A stretch of 9,318 bases of DNA, taken from contig DDHB01000095.1 in NCBI GenBank assembly GCA_002337925.1, forward strand, positions 13,884 through 23,201, written 5' to 3'. The translations under genes were made by a program, and so were the position numbers. Of the stretch, positions 1 to 5,568 are shown piece after piece. Every line of letters starts with the position of its first letter. Within the stretch, counting starts at the first letter, position 1. Below the pieces are notes generated by a model. The model ran no database searches, was not told the origin of the DNA, and saw only the letters and a program-made list of their open reading frames with translations. The stretch is from Sporomusaceae bacterium UBA1887 (lineage in GTDB: Bacteria > Bacillota > Negativicutes > Sporomusales > DSM-15969).

Positions 1-389
1 TAGGTGACAAACGCTGCCAGACAACCTATGCCTTTCGGTCTCTGTTGGATGCCGGAGTTGCAGTTTCGTTCGGGACCGACTGGCCTGTTGTACCGCTGAA
101 TCCTTTTATGGGGATTTATACAGCAGTTACCAGGCAGACACAAGATGGCTTGCATCCTAATGGCTGGGTGCCCGGGCAAAAGCTGCAAATTAGTGAATGC
201 CTGCGGGCTTATACAGGCGGCAGTGCCTATGCCGAATTCAGCGAACACATAAAAGGCAGACTTAATCCTGGAATGCTGGCGGATTTGATTATGGTTTCTC
301 AGGATGTATTGGCCGTCTATCCTGAAGAGATACCGCAGACAAGAGTACTATGGACAATAGCCGGTGGCAGGCTTGTGTATCAGGAGTAG
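1..389 (+). CDS. YtcJ-like amidohydrolase, C-terminal part (5' end outside window)
   Basis: This is the end of a metal-dependent hydrolase of the amidohydrolase_3/YtcJ group. The reading frame is open from the first base (codons begin at position 3) to the TAG at 387-389, so the gene starts upstream of the window; the ATG at 45 is internal. The visible part shows the group's C-terminal signatures: an AFRSLLDAGV segment, then SFGTDWPV with the Asp that normally completes the metal site, then NPFMGIYTAVTRQT, a WVPGQ segment, an AYTGGSAYAEF helix, and the closing GRLNPGMLADLIMVSQD and GGRLVYQE strands. Family members hydrolyse amide bonds or related substrates, but the substrate cannot be told from this end. 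It is cytoplasmic by family. A GNAT gene follows 39 bases later with no terminator between, so the two are probably co-transcribed. Confidence 0.9.
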   Translation, partial: GDKRCQTTYAFRSLLDAGVAVSFGTDWPVVPLNPFMGIYTAVTRQTQDGLHPNGWVPGQKLQISECLRAYTGGSAYAEFSEHIKGRLNPGMLADLIMVSQDVLAVYPEEIPQTRVLWTIAGGRLVYQE

Positions 390-428
390 TCCCCGGTAAG
401 CAAAAGGTGAAGCGGAGGAGCTGATAAG

Positions 429-857
429 ATGGTCCAGATTCGGGAGATGGTGTTAACCGATTATGAGGCAGCAGCCGGACTATGGCAAAAAACGCCCGGG
501 TTAGGCTTAAGTGATGCTGATTCAAAAGAAAAAATAGAAGCTTTTCTGGTGAGAAACGAAGGTATGAGCTTTATTGCCGAATGGGACGGTGAGCTTGTCG
601 GGACTGTTTTATGCGGACACGATGGCCGGCGCGGCTTTATTTATCACCTGGCTGTGCAGCACGAGCATCGGCGTAAGCAAATAGGCAGCCAGCTGATTGG
701 CTGCTGCCTAAAAAAGCTTAACGATGAAGGTATTGCAAAATGCCACTTGTTTGTGTTAGAGAACAATGTTCAGGGAATGGATTTTTGGAAGCACATGGGC
801 TTTGTTAAGCGCGATGATATCTATACGTACTCCTGCAATATAGGATTATACGAGTAA
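429..857 (+). CDS. GNAT-family N-acetyltransferase (YpeA-like)
   Basis: A 142-residue protein, the usual length for a single GNAT domain. These enzymes move an acetyl group from acetyl-CoA to an amine on a small molecule or protein. Visible features are the N-terminal IREMVLTDYEAAAGLW helix, the central FIAEWDGELVGTVLCGHDG strands (about residues 48-66), and the acetyl-CoA pyrophosphate loop at about 74-90 (LAVQHEHRRKQIGSQLI, matching the R/Q-x-x-G-x-G/A pattern with a Ser in the last position). The C-terminal FWKHMGF motif is typical. The overall pattern resembles the YpeA subgroup, whose substrate I do not know. The ATG is preceded by GGAGG about 8 bases upstream. It lies 39 bases after the amidohydrolase gene and is probably in the same transcript. 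Confidence 0.88.
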   Translation: MVQIREMVLTDYEAAAGLWQKTPGLGLSDADSKEKIEAFLVRNEGMSFIAEWDGELVGTVLCGHDGRRGFIYHLAVQHEHRRKQIGSQLIGCCLKKLNDEGIAKCHLFVLENNVQGMDFWKHMGFVKRDDIYTYSCNIGLYE

Positions 858-1004
858 AAACTTATTAGGATATGCAATAAAGTCAGCAGAATCTCGTCTT
901 ACTATACAGGGAGTACTGAGTGCTGCGCTGCCTATAGCTAATGAGCTGTAGGCTGGCCTGTTCTATTTGGTAGAGTTGAAATTCAATAGAGGAATGTTTT
1001 TTTT
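858..1004. other. Intergenic gap before the sigma-factor gene
   Basis: This 147-base gap holds the hairpin at 930-953 and the ribosome binding site of the sigma gene (AGAGGA, 987-992). I found no convincing -35/-10 pair. A promoter for the sigma gene is expected here, and an ECF-type self-recognised promoter would not look like a housekeeping one. No T-tract terminator was found after the acetyltransferase gene, so read-through from upstream is possible. Confidence 0.5.
930..953 (+). promoter_or_regulatory. Hairpin in the leader region of the sigma-factor gene
   Basis: A 10-base arm (GCCTATAGCT, 930-939) and a complementary arm (AGCTGTAGGC, 944-953) are separated by a 4-base loop. In RNA all ten pairs can form, one of them G-U. 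No run of T follows, so it is not an ordinary intrinsic terminator. It could be an operator, an RNA-stability element or chance. It sits 51 bases before the sigma-gene start. Confidence 0.4.
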
Positions 1005-1535
1005 GTGCACAACCAACAGAATGAATTTATTACCGTCATTAAGAAGGAACGGCAAAATCTAATTCGTTATGTCCGTATGAAGCTCACCGGTATCTCGGAC
1101 ATGGATGCGGAAGATATTGTTGCCGATGTATTGTTTAATGTCTATAACCGGGTAGCTGCCGATAAGCATGTGGAAAACTTGGCTGCCTATCTCTATCAGT
1201 CGGTAAAAAATAAGATCTGGGATTATTTCCGCCAGCCGCAGACACCTTTATCACTGGATGCTTCGGAACAGAATACGGAGCTGCCCAGAGGCGCGAAGCT
1301 GATAGAGGCTGCACTTGATGTAGAGAATCTTTTTGAGGAAAAAGAGTTCTTACTACGGCTGAAAAGTGCACTGCTATGCCTGGAGCCAAAGCAGCGAGCA
1401 GTCTGGGTGGCTACCGAACTGGAAGGCTATACGTTTAAAGAACTATCACTCAAATGGTCAGAGCCGATAGGGACGCTGCTGTCGCGGAAAAGCCGGGCAA
1501 CAAAGGCGCTGCGTAAGCTGCTGAAAGATGAATAA
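1005..1535 (+). CDS. ECF-type (sigma-70 family) RNA polymerase sigma factor
   Basis: A 176-residue protein with only regions 2 and 4, as in extracytoplasmic-function sigma factors, which direct RNA polymerase to a small stress regulon. Region 2 spans about residues 12-78: RYVRMKLTG, then DMDAEDIVADVLFNVY and LAAYLYQSVKNKIWDYFR, the core-binding and -10-recognition helices. A variable linker follows at about 79-110. Region 4 is at about 117-173, with the LEPKQRAVW and FKELSLKWSEPIGTLLSRKSRATKALRKLL helix-turn-helix. The start is GTG at 1005 with AGAGGA about 12 bases upstream. Because the linker is short and there is no extra C-terminal domain, control probably comes from a separate anti-sigma or partner. 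The next gene, 23 bases downstream and encoding a small membrane protein, is the obvious candidate. The target promoters are unknown. Confidence 0.88.
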   Translation: MHNQQNEFITVIKKERQNLIRYVRMKLTGISDMDAEDIVADVLFNVYNRVAADKHVENLAAYLYQSVKNKIWDYFRQPQTPLSLDASEQNTELPRGAKLIEAALDVENLFEEKEFLLRLKSALLCLEPKQRAVWVATELEGYTFKELSLKWSEPIGTLLSRKSRATKALRKLLKDE

Positions 1536-1558
1536 TTGCAATAAAGGTGTGAGGGAAT

Positions 1559-1918
1559 ATGCACGGCCAATGTAATTTTTGCGTAACAAAGACAAGACGG
1601 ATTCTCATTCAAATTTCTCTTGGACTCATTTTGTCAGTCTTTTTTGGACTGGGTTTTGGTTTTTTTGTCATGCTTCTGTGGAATGCTTTGTTGCCAGATA
1701 TCTGGGGCTGGAAGGAAATAACCTATTGGCAGGGAGCTGGTTTAGTCATTCTTAGCCGCCTGCTGTTTGGGAGTCATGGCTATCATAAAACTGAGACTAA
1801 TCCCAAGGCAGAAGGGACGGGCGACCAATATTATGAGCAGTGGTGGGAGAAAGAAGGGTTAGGATCAGTTGAACGGTATTCTAAAAAAAAAGTACGGAAA
1901 GAAGAATCCTCTGATTAG
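1559..1918 (+). CDS. Small two-helix membrane protein next to the sigma factor (possible anti-sigma partner)
   Basis: A 119-residue protein. The N-terminal cytoplasmic stretch carries a CxxC (residues 5-8, CNFC). A long hydrophobic segment follows at about 15-43, then a short loop with LWNALLPDIWGW, and a second hydrophobic segment at about 54-71 beginning ITYWQGAGLVILSRLLFG. The last 45 residues are charged and soluble, with a QYYEQWWEKEGLGSVERY motif. From memory, similar small proteins with an LWN...YWQ...LFG pattern are found next to ECF sigma genes, but no function is established that I can name. The position directly downstream of the sigma gene in one transcript suggests it holds or regulates the sigma factor at the membrane; that is inference. 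The start is set by AAGGTG 9 bases before ATG. A terminator begins right after the stop. Confidence 0.75.
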   Translation: MHGQCNFCVTKTRRILIQISLGLILSVFFGLGFGFFVMLLWNALLPDIWGWKEITYWQGAGLVILSRLLFGSHGYHKTETNPKAEGTGDQYYEQWWEKEGLGSVERYSKKKVRKEESSD

Positions 1919-1940
1919 GCCGCAGCTTGCGGCTTTTTTT
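1919..1940 (+). terminator. Rho-independent terminator of the sigma-factor unit
   Basis: The arms GCCGCA (1919-1924) and TGCGGC (1928-1933) flank a 3-base loop and are followed by seven T. The stem begins on the base after the TAG of the membrane-protein gene. It separates the sigma unit from the HD-GYP operon. Confidence 0.92.
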
Positions 1941-1942
1941 AT

Positions 1943-1959
1943 TTAACAAAATGTTAACA
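1943..1959 (+). promoter_or_regulatory. PhoP-box-like direct repeat upstream of the HD-GYP operon
   Basis: TTAACA (1943-1948), five bases, then TTAACA again (1954-1959) give an exact 11-bp period. This is the layout described for PhoP boxes in Bacillus subtilis (TTAACA-like hexamers spaced about 5 bases). The same bases can also be read as an inverted repeat, TTAACA-AAA-TGTTAA. The site ends 31 bases before a TATAAA -10, where an OmpR/PhoP-type activator would sit. The regulator is inferred, not shown. Confidence 0.5.
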
Positions 1960-1990
1960 TAAAAATAATAGTAGGCGTCCTTTTGTATGG

Positions 1991-1996
1991 TATAAA
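1991..1996 (+). promoter_or_regulatory. Candidate -10 element of the HD-GYP operon
   Basis: TATAAA, with GG in front, lies 55 bases before the preferred TTG start. No good -35 hexamer is found 16-18 bases upstream, which would fit a promoter that needs an activator at the direct repeats just upstream. The same GGTATAAA sequence occurs before the nitrilase gene. Confidence 0.45.
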
Positions 1997-2035
1997 TTAC
2001 ATATAAGGAATGTTGTTGATTGGACTTAGTTGTAC

Positions 2036-2044
2036 AAAGGAGGG
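2036..2044 (+). promoter_or_regulatory. Ribosome binding site fixing the HD-GYP start at TTG 2051
   Basis: AAAGGAGGG lies 6 bases before TTG 2051. The in-frame TTG at 2030 comes before this site and has no Shine-Dalgarno sequence of its own, so translation most likely begins at 2051. Confidence 0.85.
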
Positions 2045-2050
2045 AGCCTT

Positions 2051-3031
2051 TTGAGTTATTTAAGTCTATCAGAAATTAAATCAGGCATGACTCTTGAGCA
2101 AGTATTGGTAAGTCCTGATGGCAAAATGGTTTTTGGTCAGGGAACGATAGTCAATGACTGCCTCCTAGCTCGCTTAAATGACTGGAAAGTAGAAGGTGCT
2201 GAGGTCGCTGAGGAAGCAATTGAATTTGATTTTGCGGAAATAGAAAAAATTATTTCGGTTGTTACACTCGGTATGACTGACAAACCGGAAATGAAAAAAA
2301 TGGTACAGCATGCAGCTGAGCTGCATATGAAAATCGAAACAGAATTAAAGCGAATCTTTATGCTTACACGCTATCATGGTGCAGTACCTATGGATACTTT
2401 GATTCATTTGGTTGATAAGAAAATTTACCCAAGATTATCGCAGTTGGATTCATTTGAACAATTGCATACTCAGGCTGCAGCAAGCGATTATTTGTACAGA
2501 CATGCCCTAGATGTAGCGTTTATTGCCGGCTATCTTGGGCGCTGGCTAGGTTATGGTGACGGGGATATTTGGAATTTAACGCTGGCCGGCTTGGTTCATG
2601 ATATCGGCAAGACCAAAATTAATTTTGAAATGCTTAGTAAGTCCGGGAGACTAAACGCAGATGAATTCAAAATAGCTAAAAATCATACAGTCTGGAGCTA
2701 TCAGTTACTGGCGCAGACAGAGTTTGTATCCACTGTTGTACTTAAAGCAGTACTGGAGCATCATGAAAAATTAGATGGTTCCGGTTATCCATATCGGCTG
2801 CAAGGTAATGAGATTACGATGCTGGCCCGAATTATTGCTGTTGCTGATATCTATGATGCGCTTATTAGTAATCGCTATTACCATAAAGGAATTTCGCCCC
2901 AGGAAGCAATTGAAATCATGGTTTTTCAAATGGCAAACCAACTGGATACACATGTTTTAGCTTGCCTTATCGAAAATCTCGCACAAATTGGTATGATCAA
3001 AATCCCTGTATTGTACAATTCGGCAATATAA
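2051..3031 (+). CDS. HD-GYP domain protein, probable cyclic-di-GMP phosphodiesterase
   Basis: With the TTG start at 2051 the protein has 326 residues. Residues about 1-60 form the small domain often found before HD-GYP (LSEIKSGMTLEQVLVSPDGKMV...), and residues about 65-135 look helical. The HD-GYP domain follows with every expected ligand: H151, HDIGK at 183-187, H212, HHE at 237-239, DGSGYP at 242-247 and the Asp of AVADIYDAL at 266. The family hydrolyses the second messenger c-di-GMP (to pGpG or GMP) with a di- or tri-metal centre, so this copy should be active. It has no receiver of its own and no membrane segment. A stand-alone receiver gene starts 20 bases downstream and probably controls it, like a split RpfG. 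It is the first gene of a three-gene operon that starts behind PhoP-box-like repeats. Confidence 0.93.
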   Translation: MSYLSLSEIKSGMTLEQVLVSPDGKMVFGQGTIVNDCLLARLNDWKVEGAEVAEEAIEFDFAEIEKIISVVTLGMTDKPEMKKMVQHAAELHMKIETELKRIFMLTRYHGAVPMDTLIHLVDKKIYPRLSQLDSFEQLHTQAAASDYLYRHALDVAFIAGYLGRWLGYGDGDIWNLTLAGLVHDIGKTKINFEMLSKSGRLNADEFKIAKNHTVWSYQLLAQTEFVSTVVLKAVLEHHEKLDGSGYPYRLQGNEITMLARIIAVADIYDALISNRYYHKGISPQEAIEIMVFQMANQLDTHVLACLIENLAQIGMIKIPVLYNSAI

Positions 3032-3051
3032 AAGGTTAGGGGAGGATTTTT

Positions 3052-3426
3052 TTGAGCAGACCGTTAACAATTTTGATTAGTGATGATTCTCTATTATTGC
3101 GCAAGAAGTTACGAGGGGAGTTGGAATTGCTAGGTTGCCAGGTTATCGAGGCAAAGGATGGAAAGGAAGTAGTGGAAGCCTACTCCACTTTCCGTCCCGA
3201 TGGCGTGTTCATGGATATTGTTATGCCAGAGGCGGGCGGTTTAACTGCGCTTAAAGAAATTAAAGAAATCGATGACAAGGCCAGGGTCATTATGCTCTCT
3301 TCAACCGGAACGGCTGCTAATTTGCTAGAGGCGTTAAAGCTGGGAGCCATTGATTTTATTCAGAAACCTTATGACAGCAGTCAACTGGCGAAAGCGGTAC
3401 ATGACTTCGGACGGGAGGCGCGCTAA
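3052..3426 (+). CDS. Stand-alone response-regulator receiver (CheY-like)
   Basis: A 124-residue single receiver domain with no output domain. The acidic pair is D11-D12, the phospho-acceptor is D55 (in VFMDIVMPE), the switch Ser/Thr is S83 (IMLSS), and the conserved lysine is K105 (IQKPY), so phosphorylation should work. The start is TTG with GGGGAGG 6 bases upstream. It lies 20 bases after the HD-GYP gene, and its stop is directly followed by the ATG of the MshEN-like/CheX-like gene. The likely role is to carry a phosphoryl signal from a histidine kinase encoded elsewhere to the HD-GYP protein, with the downstream CheX-like protein removing the phosphate. That pairing is inferred from gene order. 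Confidence 0.93.
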   Translation: MSRPLTILISDDSLLLRKKLRGELELLGCQVIEAKDGKEVVEAYSTFRPDGVFMDIVMPEAGGLTALKEIKEIDDKARVIMLSSTGTAANLLEALKLGAIDFIQKPYDSSQLAKAVHDFGREAR

Positions 3427-4293
3427 ATGGTAAGTCAGTTTTTTGCTCAATACATATTAAACAAAGGTCTGCTTACACCGGCCCAAGTGCAGGAGGCGCT
3501 GGAAAGCAGGCGGACGGCGCAGCCTAAATTAGGAGTAACAGCGATTAATATGGGCTATTTGACGGCAGAGCAGGTAAAAAAAATTCATAAGCTGCAGCAT
3601 AGGATTGATAAGCGGTTTGGCGAAATTGCCTTAATTGAAGGCTATCTGTCGCATGAACAGCTGAGCAATGTACTAGCTAATCAGGAAAATGACAATTTTA
3701 GGTTTGGTCAGGCCTTGGTTGATAAAGGCTTTCTGTCCTTAGAAGCACTAGAAGATGTTTTAGCAGAGTACAAGCAGGCTGCGGAGCTGGAGCAACCTGC
3801 TGATTTAATCTTGATTAAAGAATGGATTTCTCATTACCTTTCCTTTCCGAGAGAGGATGATAACGCAGTTTTGTATTGTGATTATATGGCTCTTTTTTTG
3901 CGGGCTATTGTCCGTTTCCTAGATGCATGTCCTTTGCTCGTTGCAAGTTCAGAAGAAAAAAGCGAGGAACGCTGGGCGGTCTCACAAAGTATGACTGGTG
4001 ATATTGATTTGCACAGTTGTCTTTTAATTGATGATAGTGTATTACTGGAAATAGCCAAGCGATATAGCTGTGAACAGCTGCTTGAAATAGATGAGCTTGC
4101 TCTTGATAGTGTCGGTGAATTTTTGAATGTAACAAATGGACTCTTTTGTATTAATCTTTCCCATCTGGGGCTGGACTGTGAGCTTCATCCTCAAATGATT
4201 GCAAGAGAGAGTGCCACGGTACAGAGCCCTTCCTGGTCGGTAACAGTTGATATTGGTTTTGGTACAATTGAGTTAGTTTTGACGAGAGAATAG
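3427..4293 (+). CDS. MshEN-like repeat protein fused to a CheX-like phosphatase domain
   Basis: A 288-residue soluble protein in two parts. The N-terminal 120 residues hold four helical repeats with glycines at 14, 43, 72 and 101, exactly 29 apart, following a pattern like LVDKGFLSLEALEDVLAEY. A second Gly of the LG/FG type falls at 36, 65 and 94. This resembles the MshEN (GspE N-terminal) fold, which in MshE binds c-di-GMP. From about residue 127 the protein looks like CheX/CheC phosphatases, with the active-site ExxN motif at E231 and N234 (GEFLNVTNG) and one such site, as in CheX. These enzymes remove phosphate from CheY-type receivers. The ATG touches the stop of the receiver gene, with GGGAGG in that gene's end, so the two are translationally coupled. 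The receiver is the likely substrate and c-di-GMP a possible effector; both are inference. Confidence 0.75.
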   Translation: MVSQFFAQYILNKGLLTPAQVQEALESRRTAQPKLGVTAINMGYLTAEQVKKIHKLQHRIDKRFGEIALIEGYLSHEQLSNVLANQENDNFRFGQALVDKGFLSLEALEDVLAEYKQAAELEQPADLILIKEWISHYLSFPREDDNAVLYCDYMALFLRAIVRFLDACPLLVASSEEKSEERWAVSQSMTGDIDLHSCLLIDDSVLLEIAKRYSCEQLLEIDELALDSVGEFLNVTNGLFCINLSHLGLDCELHPQMIARESATVQSPSWSVTVDIGFGTIELVLTRE

Positions 4294-4299
4294 AAACAC

Positions 4300-4326
4300 A
4301 AAAAAAGCCGCTAGTGCGGCTTTTTT
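4300..4326. terminator. Bidirectional terminator between the convergent signalling modules
   Basis: The stem GCCGC (4307-4311) / GCGGC (4316-4320) has a 4-base loop, seven A before it and six T after it. It therefore has a T-tract on either strand and can end both the plus-strand operon (stop at 4293) and the minus-strand one (stop at 4345). Confidence 0.92.
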
Positions 4327-4344
4327 GTTTTATGTCAGATAAGC

Positions 4345-5148
4345 TCAAGATTTTTCAAAAGTCGCTTCAAATAGCTTTACCATATAAGGATCAAAGCGTG
4401 ATCCGCTGCTGCCGGCTATTTTAATCAGTGCCTGCCGTGGACTGTTATTTTTCATCATTAGTCTGTCGTAGTGGTCAGCAACAGTAATCAGGCGGGCAAA
4501 CTCGGTAATCTGCAATCTGCGGAACCCCAGTGGTCCGCTGCCGTCAAAGCATTCGTGATGCTGTAAGCATACTAAGGAAATGATCATATCAATGTCCAGG
4601 TTTTGTCGCAGCTTATCAAAACCCAACAAGGTATGTTCTGCATTTTCCTCTTGAAATTCCTGTCCCATACCGCAATCATGAAGCAAAGCACACATGCCTA
4701 AGTATTCCAGGTTAAGATAATCATAGCCATGGTAGAGTCCCATATTAAGCGCAATGATGGTAGTCCGCAAGCTGTGAAGCAAGAGATAGGTATTTTGCGG
4801 ATCGATTTCAAGAAAGGACTGAATGAACGGTCTTTCTAAAATTGCATACATAATCTGCTCAATTTTAAAAACATTTGCCTGAAGATCGATTTTTTTCTCT
4901 GCTTCTAAGCTTTTACATAATGTGGTAAGTGTATGGATGGTATGTTGTACAGCCGGTGAATTTGCAGGGAGAGAAGGTGTATTTGCCTCTACCTGAATCA
5001 TCAGGCTTTGAATCCTGAAATTGCGCAATCGCTTTATATAAGATTCAGTGAGTACAATTCCCCGGGCAATAAGAATGAGTCCCTTTGAATCGCAGATCGT
5101 CTGACTGACTATCATGCCTGGCTTTAACTCAAATAATGATGTTTCCAT
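4345..5148 (-). CDS. Diverged HD-GYP-like protein (GYP motif and HDxGK lysine lost)
   Basis: A 267-residue protein with the same layout as the other HD-GYP protein: an N-terminal domain (residues 1-55, SLFELKPGMIVSQTICDSKG...), a helical linker, then an HD-GYP-like domain. All metal ligands are kept: H125, H157-D158, H172, H197-H198 and D225. Two signature positions differ: HDxGK reads HDCGM (157-161), and DGSGYP reads DGSGPL (202-207). The GYP loop and the lysine are held to matter for c-di-GMP binding, so the protein may hydrolyse poorly, use another nucleotide, or act as a sensor. AGGTG lies 6 bases before ATG, and the start is 8 bases after the stop of the upstream receiver gene, so both are translated from one message. 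I am sure of the family but not of the activity. Confidence 0.85.
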   Translation of the reverse strand: METSLFELKPGMIVSQTICDSKGLILIARGIVLTESYIKRLRNFRIQSLMIQVEANTPSLPANSPAVQHTIHTLTTLCKSLEAEKKIDLQANVFKIEQIMYAILERPFIQSFLEIDPQNTYLLLHSLRTTIIALNMGLYHGYDYLNLEYLGMCALLHDCGMGQEFQEENAEHTLLGFDKLRQNLDIDMIISLVCLQHHECFDGSGPLGFRRLQITEFARLITVADHYDRLMMKNNSPRQALIKIAGSSGSRFDPYMVKLFEATFEKS

Positions 5149-5156
5149 TCTTTCAC

Positions 5157-5525
5157 CTACCTGATTGAGGATCGCGCTTCTGCTAATGTTGTAAGAGCGA
5201 CATCTCTTTTCAATGGCTTTGCCAGTACGGTAAAAGCCCCATGTTTTAGGGCTTCATCACAAATGTACTGTTGGTTTCCTAACGCTGAAACCATAATGAT
5301 TTTTACTTGCTTATCTGTTAGTGAGAAGATTTTAAGAGTTCCTAATCCATCCAGATCAGGCATGGTGATATCCATAAAAATGACTTCCGGTTGAAAGGTG
5401 CGATGCTTTTCCAGCGCTTCAATCCCATTTGATGCTTCAGCAATTTCAATGTCTTTTATTTCTGCTAAGTAGTGTTTTAACGTATTTCGTGAAAAATCCG
5501 AGTCATCTACGATAAGTACGCGCAT
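5157..5525 (-). CDS. Stand-alone response-regulator receiver (CheY-like), second copy
   Basis: A 122-residue single receiver. The acidic pair is D7-D8, the phospho-acceptor is D52 (IFMDITMPD), the switch serine is S80 (IMVSA), and the lysine is K103 (LAKPL), so it should accept phosphate. The start chosen is the ATG at 5525, which has GGAGGA 5 bases upstream; a longer reading starting at 5564 would run through a hairpin and a T-tract and has no comparable ribosome binding site. It is followed 8 bases later by the diverged HD-GYP gene, which it most likely controls. It is clearly related in design to the receiver at 3052-3426 but not a recent duplicate. Confidence 0.92.
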   Translation of the reverse strand: MRVLIVDDSDFSRNTLKHYLAEIKDIEIAEASNGIEALEKHRTFQPEVIFMDITMPDLDGLGTLKIFSLTDKQVKIIMVSALGNQQYICDEALKHGAFTVLAKPLKRDVALTTLAEARSSIR

Positions 5526-5530
5526 GAAAT

Positions 5531-5536
5531 TCCTCC
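5531..5536 (-). promoter_or_regulatory. Ribosome binding site fixing the receiver start at 5525
   Basis: On the minus strand GGAGGA stands 5 bases before the ATG at 5525. It lies just after the T-tract of the upstream hairpin, which rules out the longer reading from 5564 as the main product. Confidence 0.85.
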
Positions 5537-5538
5537 AT

Positions 5539-5568
5539 AAAAAAAGATATGCTGTTTGGAGCATATCT
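5539..5568 (-). terminator. Terminator-like hairpin between the Nudix and receiver genes
   Basis: Read on the minus strand, the arms AGATATGC (5568-5561) and GCATATCT (5552-5545) enclose an 8-base loop and are followed by a run of T (5545-5539). The stem is AT-rich, so termination is probably partial. It overlaps the Nudix stop codon and ends only three bases before the receiver's ribosome binding site. There is no room for a full promoter between it and the receiver gene, so it may set the expression ratio of the two. Confidence 0.7.

Noticed and set aside
289..525. 78-codon minus-strand frame across the amidohydrolase/GNAT junction
   Set aside because: Antisense to two clear genes; no protein features.
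930..953. Hairpin as terminator of the acetyltransferase gene
   Set aside because: No T-tract on the plus strand, and it is 73 bases past the stop; kept only as an unexplained hairpin.
1943..1959. Spo0A box reading of the TTAACA repeats
   Set aside because: A Spo0A box needs a TGTCGAA-like core; the CG step is absent. A PhoP-type reading fits the 11-bp direct repeat better.
2030..2050. Longer HD-GYP reading starting with TTG at 2030
   Set aside because: The strong Shine-Dalgarno sequence lies inside this stretch and points to TTG 2051; nothing suitable precedes 2030.
2030..3018. Palindrome TTGTACAA at 2030-2037 and 3011-3018, at both ends of the HD-GYP gene
   Set aside because: The second copy lies within coding sequence, and an 8-base palindrome twice in this length of AT-rich DNA can be chance; no flanking similarity.
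5526..5564. N-terminal extension of the minus-strand receiver from 5564
   Set aside because: It would translate the terminator hairpin and the ribosome binding site; the receiver fold begins at the ATG at 5525.
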